DNA of 39,654 nucleotides from an uncultured Bacilli bacterium (GTDB lineage Bacteria; Bacillota_I; Bacilli_A; RF39; UBA660). Under the pieces are notes generated by a model. The model was not told the DNA's origin and ran no database searches. It saw only the letters and a program-made list of their open reading frames with translations. Both the position numbers and the translations under genes were made by a program. The number at the start of each line of letters is the position of its first letter. The stretch's first letter is position 1. Positions 16,116 to 25,893 of the stretch are shown here, in pieces. The stretch lies in assembly GCA_947628535.1 (NCBI GenBank), contig CANRAF010000009.1, forward strand, positions 1 through 39,654. Direction: 5' to 3'.

Positions 16116-16676
16116 ATGAATAAAAAAAATATAATTTCTTTAAGTGGTGATCCTGCTTCAGGTAAAGGAGCTGTTTCTAAAATTTTAATGAAAAACTTAA
16201 ATTTTGGTATTTACCGAAATGGAGAATACTTTAGAAAACTTGCATCTTCTATGAATATGAGTTTAGAAGATTTTGGGGAGTATGTAAAAGATCATCCAGA
16301 AATTGACAGAGAAATTGAAAATAGTGCTAAGAAATATGCTAAAGAACATGATAATTTTATAATAGATGCAAGACTTGGATGGTATGCTGTACCAGAGAGT
16401 TTTAAAGTTTATTTAAAAGTTGATATTGATGAAGCTGCTCGAAGAGCTTTTAATGATGAGTCAAGAAAAGTTGTTGAAAGTTTTTCAAGTGAAAGCAAAT
16501 ATAAAGAGGCACTTATTAAAAGATTTAATGAAGAAAATGAAAGATATTTTAATCTTTATAATGTTAGAAAAGAAAATTTAGATAATTATGATCTTGTTAT
16601 TGATACAACAAATATAACTCCTGAAGAGGTGGCATTAATTATTGAAAATGAATACAAAAAATGGTTAAATCTTTAA
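16116..16676 (+). CDS. Cytidylate kinase-like P-loop protein
   Basis: A 186-residue nucleoside monophosphate kinase-type protein. The Walker A loop SGDPASGKGAVS is near the N-terminus, GIYRNGEYFR fits the NMP-binding segment, and FIIDARLGWY carries a Walker-B-like Asp/Arg. VYLKVDIDEAARRAF and the VIDTTNITPEEV end resemble the Cmk/AAA-18 cytidylate kinase-like family. It is distinct from classic Cmk, which is longer, so the substrate (CMP, dCMP or other) is uncertain. The ATG at 16116 is preferred because the GGAAATGAGG site lies immediately upstream and would be inside the gene if the ATG at 16104 were used. It is monocistronic between its own promoter and that of the next gene. Confidence 0.75.
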   Translation: MNKKNIISLSGDPASGKGAVSKILMKNLNFGIYRNGEYFRKLASSMNMSLEDFGEYVKDHPEIDREIENSAKKYAKEHDNFIIDARLGWYAVPESFKVYLKVDIDEAARRAFNDESRKVVESFSSESKYKEALIKRFNEENERYFNLYNVRKENLDNYDLVIDTTNITPEEVALIIENEYKKWLNL

Positions 16677-16721
16677 ATTTTTAATAAATGCAACTCATTT
16701 TATACAAAAAGAAACTAAAAT

Positions 16722-16755
16722 TTGGTAGTGCTACCGAAAATATTTATAATATAAT
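16722..16755 (+). promoter_or_regulatory. Promoter with palindrome over the -35, upstream of the Xre regulator
   Basis: TTGGTA (16722-16727), a 17-base spacer and TATAAT (16745-16750). The palindrome GGTAG-TG-CTACC (16724-16735) overlaps the -35 and start of the spacer. Its place is that of a repressor operator, and the first product of the transcript is an Xre-family DNA-binding protein, so autoregulation is a reasonable inference. Confidence 0.55.
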
Positions 16756-16774
16756 CGGGGTGGAGGTGAGAAAA

Positions 16775-18154
16775 ATGAAGTTTTGTGATAAGTTACCAAA
16801 ACTTAGAAAAGACAATAATTTGTCGCAGGAAGTTTTAGCAGATAAACTTGGAGTTTCAAGACAGGCTGTATCGAAGTGGGAATCTGGAAGTTCATATCCT
16901 GATATGGAAAAGATGATTGAAATTTGTAAGATTTTAAATTGCACATTAGAAGATTTACTTGATGATGGAGCAGTAGGAAAGGGTAGTTCTAATAATAAAT
17001 TTAGTTTTTCAGATTATGTCCATGATTTTTTAAAATTTGTTACCAAAACTTGTAATATGTTTTGGGCAATGAGTTTTAAAGGTAAAATTAAATGTTTAAT
17101 TGAACTTGCTTTTATTGGACTTATATTATTATTAATAGGAATGATTATTGGAGCAGTATTTTCAAATTTATTTGGTTCTTTAATAATGTCAATTCCTAAA
17201 ATAGGATTTCAGCTTTATAATATATTTGCAAGTATTGTTTATGTTGCCCTTTTTATTTCGGGATTTATTATTTTTGTTCACATATTTAAAATTAGATATC
17301 TAGATTATTATGTGACTATTGAGGATAATAATCAGGATAAAAAAGAATTTGAAAAACCTATTGATGACGATACAGAAAAAGGGAAAGGATCTAAAAGAGA
17401 AAAAATAATTATAAGAGATCCGAAACATTCGAAATTTAGCTTTTTTGATTGTTTGGCAAATATTGTTGTAGTTATTTTTAAATTCTTGGTATTTGCCTTA
17501 CTTGTTCCTTGTATAATAATTTTTTTGGGATTAATCGCTTTATTTGTATTTTCACTTTGTAAAGTAAGTGTTGGAATTATTGCAGTATATTTTGCTATTT
17601 CAGTTTTAGGAGTATCTTTACTTGGATATGTAATTATTGAACTAGTTTTAAAATTTCTTGCATCTAAAAGGCAATCTTTAAAACGATTATTTCTTATGAC
17701 AATTTCAGGATTTATTATATTTGGCATAGGAATAGGACTTACTGCTTCAGAATATTCAACATTTAATTATACTGAAGATTTACCAGCAAAATATAAAAGT
17801 GGTAATTCAGTTAACATCAGTATGGATAATAACATAGTTCTTGATGGATACAATATGCATTATAAAATTGATAATAATGAAAAGAACATAAAGTTTAAAA
17901 GTAAATATTCTTTCTTAAAACTAGGCATTGATAAATATTATGGAGATAAATATATGTATGATACAGTTTATAATTATTTACTACCTAATGAATTTTTAGA
18001 GTTATTCTTAAATGATGTAAAAGGTAAAAATACTAGAAATTATGATGATTTAATTTCTGATAAAATTACAGTTTATGTAAACAAAGAAAACTATAAAAAG
18101 CTCATAAATAATCATAGAGATAGTCTTAAAATGACTGATGTAATTGAAGAGTAA
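16775..18154 (+). CDS. Xre-family regulator fused to a multi-pass membrane domain
   Basis: 459 residues from ATG 16775, chosen because GGAGGTGA precedes it and the promoter's -10 lies inside the longer alternative. The N-terminus is an HTH_3 domain (about 1-60: LPKLRKDNNLSQEVLADKLGVSRQAVSKWESG, given here only as its landmarks LSQEVLADKLGVSRQAVSKW). After a linker come two hydrophobic helices, a charged cytoplasmic loop, three or so further helices and an extracytoplasmic C-terminus of about 120 residues. It resembles regulators that couple a DNA-binding head to a membrane sensor, often of envelope stress. The sensory part has no family I recognise. It probably binds the palindrome in its own promoter (inference). 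Confidence 0.75.
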   Translation: MKFCDKLPKLRKDNNLSQEVLADKLGVSRQAVSKWESGSSYPDMEKMIEICKILNCTLEDLLDDGAVGKGSSNNKFSFSDYVHDFLKFVTKTCNMFWAMSFKGKIKCLIELAFIGLILLLIGMIIGAVFSNLFGSLIMSIPKIGFQLYNIFASIVYVALFISGFIIFVHIFKIRYLDYYVTIEDNNQDKKEFEKPIDDDTEKGKGSKREKIIIRDPKHSKFSFFDCLANIVVVIFKFLVFALLVPCIIIFLGLIALFVFSLCKVSVGIIAVYFAISVLGVSLLGYVIIELVLKFLASKRQSLKRLFLMTISGFIIFGIGIGLTASEYSTFNYTEDLPAKYKSGNSVNISMDNNIVLDGYNMHYKIDNNEKNIKFKSKYSFLKLGIDKYYGDKYMYDTVYNYLLPNEFLELFLNDVKGKNTRNYDDLISDKITVYVNKENYKKLINNHRDSLKMTDVIEE

Positions 18155-18161
18155 AAAATAA

Positions 18162-18199
18162 AACTTACGAAAAATACAATTCGTAAGTTATTTTTTATT
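18162..18199 (+). terminator. Rho-independent terminator
   Basis: AACTTACGAA (18162-18171) pairs with TTCGTAAGTT (18180-18189), with an 8-base loop and an ATTTTTT tract. It may also stop transcripts from the convergent tRNA-Cys. Confidence 0.85.
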
Positions 18200-18274
18200 T
18201 GGAGGGCCTAGCCGGATTTGAACCGGCGAATCAAGGTTTTGCAGACCCATGCCTTACCACTTGGCTATAGACCC
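18200..18274 (-). tRNA. trnC: tRNA-Cys (GCA)
   Basis: The minus strand folds as a cloverleaf: acceptor GGGTCTA with TAGGCCC (one G-U pair), D arm GCCAAGTGGTAAGGC, anticodon loop CTGCAAA with anticodon GCA, and T arm CCGGTTCGAATCCGG. Discriminator U73 is the identity base of tRNA-Cys, and the CCA end is encoded (18202-18200). Confidence 0.97.
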
Positions 18275-18387
18275 ATGTGCATTTATTGTATCATCTTTTT
18301 ATTTTTGATGTCAATCTATTTAATTATATATTTATTTTTATTAAATAGACTTTTTTTGTGTAAAATAATTAATAAAGGCAAAAAAGG

Positions 18388-18415
18388 TTACAAAATGAAA
18401 GTTTTGTGATAAAAT
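18388..18415 (+). promoter_or_regulatory. Probable promoter of the pyrophosphatase gene
   Basis: TTACAA (18388-18393), a 16-base spacer and TAAAAT (18410-18415), 27 bases before the ATG at 18443. Confidence 0.4.
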
Positions 18416-18442
18416 GTAAATGTTGTAAAGGATGTGGATAAT

Positions 18443-20071
18443 ATGGAAAAGACATATATATTTGGACATCATAATCAGGATACTGATTCTGTTTGTTCTG
18501 CTATTAGTTTATCATATTTGAAAAATAAGATTGGTATGAATACAGAACCAAGAATTTTAGATGAATTAAATAAAGAAACAAAATATGTTTTAGATTATTT
18601 TAAAGTTCCTGAACCAAATTATTTAGATAATGTAAAATTACAAATTAAAGATATTGAATATCATAAAAATTATTTTATGAAAACGACAGATTCTATAAAA
18701 AATGTTTATGATTTTTTACTAGATAAATCTATAACTGGACTTCCTATTGTTGATGAAAATCAAAAATTTGTTGGACTTATTACATTAAAAATGATTTTAA
18801 ATAAACTTATCGGAGGTAATTTAAGACACGTTAAAACATCTTATGATAATTTACTTAATGTAATTAATGGAAAAGAAGTTTTAAGATTTAATGAAGAAAT
18901 TGATGCTGAAGTATTAGTAGGTGGTTATCGTTCAATGATTTTTGTTAATGAAATAAAACTTTCTGATAAAAATATTTTAGTTACTTCTAATCGTCCAATG
19001 ATTATAAATTATGCTATAAATGAAGGTATTAAAAATATTGTAGTAGTGGGAAGACAAGAACTTGATGAAGAATGTGTTGAGAATGCTAAGAGAAATAAAG
19101 TTAATGTCATTAGAACAGATTATGATACTTTTTATACTTTGAAACTTATTTCGCTTTCTAATTATGCAGAGTATTTTTGTGATTCTAATAGAGTAGTTTG
19201 TTTTAATGAAGATGATTATTATAATGATTTTGTAGATATTTCAAAAAAACTTAAACATAATAACTATCCAGTTATTGATGAAAATAATAAATGTCTTGGA
19301 CTTCTTCGCCTTACAGATCTTGATAATGTAAATAAGAAAAAAGTTATTTTAGTAGATCATAATGAAAGTGAACAAAGTGTTATGGGCCTTCGTCAAGCTG
19401 AAATTGTTGAGATAATAGATCATCATAAAATAGGAGACTTGACTACTAATAACCCTATTAACTTTAGAAATATGGCTGTTGGTAGTACTTGTACAATAGT
19501 TTATCATCTTTATAAAGAAAGAAATATTGATGTTCCAAGTGATATTGCAGGACTTTTGGTATCAGGTATTTTATCCGATACACTTATATTAAAAAGTCCT
19601 ACAACAACTATGTATGATAAAGATGCAGTATTGGAGCTTTCGAAGATTGCAGGAATTGATTATGAAAAATATGGACTTAATATGTTTAAAGCTGGTACAT
19701 CTTTAAAAGGAAAAACAAAAGAACAAATAATTAACACTGATATTAAATCATTTAATTATGATGATGATTTAAAATATGCAGTTAGTCAAATATTTACTTC
19801 GGATATTGATTCAGTTATTAAAGATATAGATAGTTATGTTGAACTTATAGAAAAAATGAGGGAAGATGAAGGATATCAATTTGTTGTAATAGTAGTAACT
19901 GATATTTTAAAAGATGGCTCTTACTTTATATTTACAGATAGTGCTAAAGAAATTTTAGAAGCAGGTTATGCTATTAAAGATATGGGGCAAGGACAATATA
20001 TTGATGGACAAGTTTCAAGAAAAAAACAAATTGTTCCTACAATATTGAATGGAATTAATAGATTAAAATAG
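18443..20071 (+). CDS. ppaC: Manganese-dependent inorganic pyrophosphatase with CBS and DRTGG domains
   Basis: Family II (DHH) pyrophosphatase that hydrolyses PPi, of the nucleotide-regulated type. FGHHNQDTDSV (about 6-16) is the first metal motif. A CBS pair around about 65-125 and 255-300 flanks a DRTGG-like domain. VDHNESEQS and DHHKIGDL carry the remaining Mn ligands, and a C-terminal DHHA2 part ends with the SRKKQ substrate-binding motif (QVSRKKQIVP). The 542-residue length fits CBS-DRTGG enzymes, which bind adenine nucleotides and diadenosine polyphosphates. ATG 18443 is used; the in-frame GTG nine bases earlier lies in the ribosome-binding region (AAAGGATGTGG). Confidence 0.92.
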   Translation: MEKTYIFGHHNQDTDSVCSAISLSYLKNKIGMNTEPRILDELNKETKYVLDYFKVPEPNYLDNVKLQIKDIEYHKNYFMKTTDSIKNVYDFLLDKSITGLPIVDENQKFVGLITLKMILNKLIGGNLRHVKTSYDNLLNVINGKEVLRFNEEIDAEVLVGGYRSMIFVNEIKLSDKNILVTSNRPMIINYAINEGIKNIVVVGRQELDEECVENAKRNKVNVIRTDYDTFYTLKLISLSNYAEYFCDSNRVVCFNEDDYYNDFVDISKKLKHNNYPVIDENNKCLGLLRLTDLDNVNKKKVILVDHNESEQSVMGLRQAEIVEIIDHHKIGDLTTNNPINFRNMAVGSTCTIVYHLYKERNIDVPSDIAGLLVSGILSDTLILKSPTTTMYDKDAVLELSKIAGIDYEKYGLNMFKAGTSLKGKTKEQIINTDIKSFNYDDDLKYAVSQIFTSDIDSVIKDIDSYVELIEKMREDEGYQFVVIVVTDILKDGSYFIFTDSAKEILEAGYAIKDMGQGQYIDGQVSRKKQIVPTILNGINRLK

Positions 20072-20326
20072 TTAAAGAAAACAATGATTAGAAATTAAGT
20101 TTTTGATTGTTGTTTTTTTATATTTATTTTTTATTATCTTGATTATATGATTTAACACCTTTAAAATTAAAAGGTAATCTTAATAACAAATGGTATTGTT
20201 ATAACTATGGAAAATATAAATAGAAATTTTTATTATAAACTAAACTTTGATTATTTTAATTCAAAGTTTTTTCTTTTGTTCTATTTCTTCCTTTTACTAA
20301 TATAATTTACTAGTAGGAGGGATTAT
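20072..20326 (+). other. Intergenic region with several hairpins and a terminator
   Basis: No convincing gene. After a weak T-rich hairpin downstream of ppaC there are two short stems, ACCTTT/AAAGGT (20157-20175) and ATAACAA/TTGTTAT (20183-20202). A clear terminator follows: AAACTTTGA (20242-20250) with TCAAAGTTT (20261-20269) and a T-run. A small RNA is possible but unproven. A 32-codon frame from ATG 20207 runs through the terminator and is not credible. The next gene has TAGGAGGG before its ATG. Confidence 0.4.
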
Positions 20327-21028
20327 ATGAAACAAACAATACCTTTTAAAAAAGATATAACATTTAAAACTAAAATTGGAGAATTAACTGCTATTTCTTT
20401 AGATAATGATTTAACTTTAAAAGGTGAAGATTTAATTGTAGGTAATTTTTATATAAGTGGTAATTACAAGATGTTAGAGGGCTCTATTAATGAAGAAGAA
20501 TATAGTTATAAAATACCATGTGAAATTGCTATAAGTGATGAATATGATACTTTTGATGCAACTATTGATATTGATGATTTTTACTATGAAATTATAAATG
20601 ATGAAATATTAAGAGTTAATATAACAGTTGTTATAAATAATTTAGAGAGAAAAGAAGTAATTAAAGATGAAAAAGAGAAAAAGGATTTATTTGAAGATGA
20701 AATATTAGATACTGAACTTGAAAGTGATAGAGAAAATTCTACTTTAGAGGATATTAAAGTAAGTATGCCTAAGGAAGAAGAACTTGATAGTGCAGTAATA
20801 ATAGATAAAATAGATGAAAGAACTAATTCTTTTTACGAAGCAAAAGAAAATGCTAGTAAACAAAGTGATACATATTTAACATATAAAGTATATATTTTTA
20901 AAGAAGAAGATACTGTTGAAAAAGTTCTTGAAAAATATGATATTACAATGGAAGAACTTGGAGATTATAATGATCTTGAAAATATAACAAGTGGGACCAA
21001 ACTTGTAATACCTAGTTTTAATGATTGA
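20327..21028 (+). CDS. spoVID: SpoVID-like spore coat morphogenetic protein with LysM
   Basis: 233 residues. The N-terminal 125 residues form a β-rich domain (ISLDNDLTLKGEDLIVGNFYISGNYKM in outline; landmarks IVGNFYISGNYKM and CEIAISDEYD). An acidic linker leads to a C-terminal LysM domain (YLTYKVYIFKEEDTVEKVL, ending SGTKLVIPSFN). This N-terminal coat domain plus LysM is the plan of SpoVID, which recruits spore coat proteins and lipid II in Bacillus. The protein is much shorter than B. subtilis SpoVID, mainly in the linker. The next gene, overlapping by eight bases, is ysxE-like, the exact neighbour of spoVID in B. subtilis, which strengthens the call. A TAGGAGGG ribosome-binding site precedes the ATG. 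Confidence 0.75.
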   Translation: MKQTIPFKKDITFKTKIGELTAISLDNDLTLKGEDLIVGNFYISGNYKMLEGSINEEEYSYKIPCEIAISDEYDTFDATIDIDDFYYEIINDEILRVNITVVINNLERKEVIKDEKEKKDLFEDEILDTELESDRENSTLEDIKVSMPKEEELDSAVIIDKIDERTNSFYEAKENASKQSDTYLTYKVYIFKEEDTVEKVLEKYDITMEELGDYNDLENITSGTKLVIPSFND

Positions 21029-21902
21029 TTATAAATTACTTAAAAAAAATGGTATTACTCCAAAAAGCATAAGAAAAGTAAATAATTCTTTTATTGTTGA
21101 TACTGGAGATAGTAAATACTTAGTTAAGGAAAAACTTTCTGATTTAGATAGAAAATTTAATTATTTATATTCTAGAAACTTCAATTATTTTCCAAAACAT
21201 AAAACTCTCGGTGATTATGATTTATATGAATATATAGAAAATAGTGAAATATCAGAAGAAGAAAAATTAAATGAAATGGTTGATTTAATAAGCCTTTTAC
21301 ATACTAAAACGACAAGATATAAAAATATTGATATTGACGATTATAAAATTATATATGAAAAATTAGATAAAAAAATAGATTATTTAATGAATTATTATTC
21401 TGAACTTAATGATATAATTGATAGCGAAATATATATGTCTCCATCGCATTATTTACTTGCCTTTAATATTTCTAAAATTTATAGTGCTCTTTCTTTTTGC
21501 AAAAGAGAACTTGATAACTGGTATGAAATGGTTAAGAATAGTCCAAGACAAAGAGTTGCTTTTATTCATAATAATTTAGATCTTAATCATTTGATTTCTT
21601 CTTCTAATCCATATTTAATTAGTTGGGGTAGATCTAAAGTTGATTTTCCTTTTTATGATCTTATTTCTCTTTATAAAAAGTACTATTTAGATACTGATTT
21701 TTCTATATTACTCGATAATTATCAAAAAAGATATCCATTAAATCCTGAAGAGTTAAAACTGTTTTTTATTGAAATATCTATTCCTGAAAAATTAGAATTT
21801 TTAGAAAATGAATTTGATAATACCAAAAAAGTAAAACATCTTTTAGAGACTCTTGATAAGGGAGATAAACTTATAAGACCATATTATGATAATGAAAGTT
21901 AA
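21021..21902 (+). CDS. ysxE: YsxE/CotS-like kinase-fold spore coat protein
   Basis: 293 residues with an aminoglycoside-phosphotransferase-like fold: N-terminal lobe with YLVKEKL (possible ATP Lys), DLYEYIEN hinge, LLHTKT helix, and a catalytic-loop equivalent FIHNNLDLNHLI followed by a DFPFYDLISLYKKYY segment. The catalytic Asp of the usual H-x-D pattern reads N, so activity is doubtful, as in other CotS/YsxE coat proteins. It overlaps the SpoVID-like gene by eight bases, so the two are translationally coupled. In B. subtilis spoVID-ysxE form the same pair. It is assigned by fold motifs plus synteny. Confidence 0.68.
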   Translation: MIDYKLLKKNGITPKSIRKVNNSFIVDTGDSKYLVKEKLSDLDRKFNYLYSRNFNYFPKHKTLGDYDLYEYIENSEISEEEKLNEMVDLISLLHTKTTRYKNIDIDDYKIIYEKLDKKIDYLMNYYSELNDIIDSEIYMSPSHYLLAFNISKIYSALSFCKRELDNWYEMVKNSPRQRVAFIHNNLDLNHLISSSNPYLISWGRSKVDFPFYDLISLYKKYYLDTDFSILLDNYQKRYPLNPEELKLFFIEISIPEKLEFLENEFDNTKKVKHLLETLDKGDKLIRPYYDNES

Positions 21903-21908
21903 ATAAAG

Positions 21909-21930
21909 ACCTTTTAAAAAGGTTTTTTAT
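21909..21930 (+). terminator. Rho-independent terminator
   Basis: ACCTTT (21909-21914) pairs with AAAGGT (21918-21923), followed by TTTTT. Confidence 0.75.
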
Positions 21931-22053
21931 TTACAAAGATTAAATGAGTTTATTTTAATATTAAAGAATAGAGTAGGTGTTTATTGGAAAAGTACAAAAC
22001 ATATATATGGTGAAATGATAGTGGTTAATTTTTTTGGAATATTTAAATAATAT

Positions 22054-22093
22054 AAATAAAATAGACAACTTAATTGTCTATTTTATTTTTACC
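22054..22093 (+). terminator. Strong bidirectional terminator
   Basis: A perfect 15-bp stem: AAATAAAATAGACAA (22054-22068), CTTAA loop, TTGTCTATTTTATTT (22074-22088), A-rich left and T-rich right. It ends the minus-strand gene at 22089. What it would end on the plus strand is unclear; 21931-22050 holds no convincing gene. Confidence 0.8.
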
Positions 22094-22295
22094 AAAGTAT
22101 TCTTAATAAGAAGATGAAAAATAGAATTATTTCAATAAATAGAATAACAGCATTGAAAGTAATGCAGAAAAACATAGTTATGAATGCTTGATAGATGATA
22201 ATTAATATGAAAAGTACTAGAAAACCTAAATAAAATCTACTGGCACGTCTTCTGTTTTTGCAAGCATTACAACTGCAGAAGAAACTATGTTTCAT
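22089..22295 (-). CDS. Small two-helix membrane protein with Cys/Arg-rich head
   Basis: 68 residues. The N-terminus CSCNACKNRRRASR has three cysteines in a C-x-C-x2-C pattern, which could bind metal, followed by two hydrophobic helices (FYLGFLVLFILIIIY and a C-terminal one). The ATG is preceded by TAGGTGG and a plausible TATACT, and the gene ends exactly at a strong terminator, which together argue that it is real. I recognise no family. It lies divergently from ligA with 105 bases between starts. Confidence 0.6.
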   Translation of the reverse strand: MKHSFFCSCNACKNRRRASRFYLGFLVLFILIIIYQAFITMFFCITFNAVILFIEIILFFIFLLRILW

Positions 22296-22388
22296 AATAC
22301 CACCTAATATAGTATATGATATTTGTTTATTTTTGGGATTACTCCTTGTTTTATTTTTATATTTCTGTTATAATAAATATAAAATTAG

Positions 22389-24389
<2,001 letters not shown>

Positions 24390-24391
24390 TA

Positions 24392-24865
24392 ATGAAAAAT
24401 AAAGGTTTTACTTTAGTAGAAATTATACTGGTAATAGTTATTATCGGAATAATTGGAGCAATTACAATACCTGGAGTTATGGATTCTATGGCCGAAAGTC
24501 AAAAAAAAGGCGGAGAGACAGTTGAGAGATTACTTGAGACAAATTTAGAACTTTACAATATGGATAATAAAGATGATTTGTGGTGCCTTGATAATTCAGA
24601 TACTACAAAGTGTACACCGGAAGAACTTGCTAAAACTAAAATTAATGTTTCTTTAGAAGACCTTTATAACCTTAATCCTGATATTGATATGGGAGAATGT
24701 AAACTTAACGATGAGAATAGTTTGGTCATTAAAAGAAGTGGGGATAATTTTACATATCATGCTAATGTAATATGTTCTAAAAATTTTATATCTAAAGGAA
24801 AAATAGCTACTACTCAAGATAAAAGTGCTAATTTATATTACAGCACACCATCATCTGATATTTAG
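24392..24865 (+). CDS. Type IV prepilin-like protein
   Basis: 157 residues with a class III leader: MKNKG then FTLVEIILVIVIIG, cleaved after Gly5 with Phe +1 and Glu +5, followed by the long hydrophobic N-terminal helix. The globular part is short and has four cysteines (WCLD, KCTP, GECK, ICSK), so up to two disulfides. Pseudopilins of com or type II-like systems have this size. No prepilin peptidase, ATPase or platform gene is in the window. It starts two bases after ligA, with the run AGGGGGG overlapping the ligA end as ribosome-binding site, so it is translated from the ligA message. The DGR-type gene at the left edge belongs to a family that usually has the same leader. Confidence 0.85.
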   Translation: MKNKGFTLVEIILVIVIIGIIGAITIPGVMDSMAESQKKGGETVERLLETNLELYNMDNKDDLWCLDNSDTTKCTPEELAKTKINVSLEDLYNLNPDIDMGECKLNDENSLVIKRSGDNFTYHANVICSKNFISKGKIATTQDKSANLYYSTPSSDI

Positions 24866-24906
24866 TTCGTAAAAAAACTTTATTGTATATAATTAATTTT
24901 AATAAA

Positions 24907-24935
24907 AATAGACTCTATTTAGAGTCTATTAATTT
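24907..24935 (+). terminator. Bidirectional terminator between prepilin and sortase genes
   Basis: AATAGACTCTA (24907-24917) pairs with TAGAGTCTATT (24920-24930), with a minimal loop. The minus-strand sortase stop codon lies inside the stem. Confidence 0.7.
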
Positions 24936-25754
24936 TGCCTGAACTACTAGTCTTTGACTATCATCTATATAACAAGTTGAGATAGTTAATATTTTATCAG
25001 AAGTAGTAGGTTTTACTTTGAAATTTTTAATACTTCTTTTTAACGATTTATTTAGATAATTTTTATATTTTTCTTTACTATTAAAACTTATATATAAGTA
25101 ATCAGTTGTATCTTTTAAAGTATAAATACTAAATACTTTAAAGATTAGTCTTTCTCTTTCAGTATCTAAAGTTATTAAATGATTTTTCTCATTGTCAAGC
25201 CAAGATTGTTCTAAAACATTTTTTAAATTGCTAAAGATGGTCGTTCTTTTATAAGTGTGACCATACATAATAGTGTTAGTACTTAAATTTGGAAAAGTAT
25301 TTTTATAATCTGCAAAAGCCCAGCCCATTGAATTATATTTTTTATCAAATCCATGAGTTAAGTAATAACTATTATCTTTTCCTTGAACAATTGGCATATT
25401 TATCTCTGTACCAGGAATATAGAGCCAAGCAACAACATCTTTATTTTGTTTTTTTAGTTTATTGAAATCACGATGAATATTAGTTTTTTCTTTTTTAGGA
25501 ATTACTTTTTCAGCAATAGTTTTAGCTTTTTGTTGTTCACTAACTAATAGTTCCTGCTGTTTTTCATTAGCTTCTTTTTCATCCCTTTTTTGATCCATTG
25601 CGTATTTAATACCATAACCTCCTCCGACTAAAAGGGATATAGCTAAAATATTTATAAAAAATGAAAATTTTCTATTTTTTTTAGGTGGTTTTATTTGGTT
25701 TTTATCATTATTATCATTTATATAAGCAAATAAATCATTAAAACTATTATTAAT
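24915..25754 (-). CDS. srtB: Class B sortase, probable AUU start
   Basis: Membrane transpeptidase that anchors secreted proteins to the wall or joins pilins. Catalytic residues are visible: His in NTIMYGHTYK, Cys in ILTISTCY, Arg in DDSQRLVV. WLYIPGTEINMPIVQG is the typical class B start of the β-barrel. The first in-frame ATG is at 25598, but 52 codons of open frame precede it and encode a cytoplasmic basic segment (KPPKKNRKFSF) and one membrane helix (FFINILAISLLVGGGYG), exactly what a sortase needs. No ATG, GTG or TTG exists between the upstream TGA and 25598, while GGAGGT (25766-25761) sits six bases before ATT 25754. A 279-residue product from AUU is therefore proposed. Confidence 0.88.
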   Translation of the reverse strand: MNNSFNDLFAYINDNNDKNQIKPPKKNRKFSFFINILAISLLVGGGYGIKYAMDQKRDEKEANEKQQELLVSEQQKAKTIAEKVIPKKEKTNIHRDFNKLKKQNKDVVAWLYIPGTEINMPIVQGKDNSYYLTHGFDKKYNSMGWAFADYKNTFPNLSTNTIMYGHTYKRTTIFSNLKNVLEQSWLDNEKNHLITLDTERERLIFKVFSIYTLKDTTDYLYISFNSKEKYKNYLNKSLKRSIKNFKVKPTTSDKILTISTCYIDDSQRLVVQAKLIDSK

Positions 25755-25780
25755 AATCCCACCTCCGTATCTATAGTTTC

Positions 25781-25809
25781 ATTATATAATATTTATACCC
25801 AAATGTAAA
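25781..25809 (-). promoter_or_regulatory. Sortase promoter
   Basis: On the minus strand TTTACA (25809-25804), a 17-base spacer and TATAAT (25786-25781), about 27 bases before the proposed AUU start and 15 before GGAGGT. Confidence 0.65.
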
Positions 25810-25824
25810 TGTAATTAATCTCTT

Positions 25825-25847
25825 AAATGTAAAAGTTTAGTAAAATA
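25825..25847 (+). repeat. 23-bp direct repeat, left copy
   Basis: AAATGTAAAAGTTTAGTAAA plus ATA; identical to 27503-27525. The pair brackets the DUF3810 gene. The repeat is not palindromic. Confidence 0.75.
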
Positions 25848-25893
25848 AATATTGTCTATTCTTGTATTAATATATACTTTCAATTAATATATA

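Noticed and set aside
18218-18409. Plus-strand frame across the tRNA-Cys gene
   Set aside because: It overlaps a complete tRNA on the other strand and a low-complexity AT region.
20207-20305. A 32-codon frame starting at ATG 20207
   Set aside because: It reads through a terminator hairpin, has no ribosome-binding site and encodes a Phe/Leu run of low complexity.
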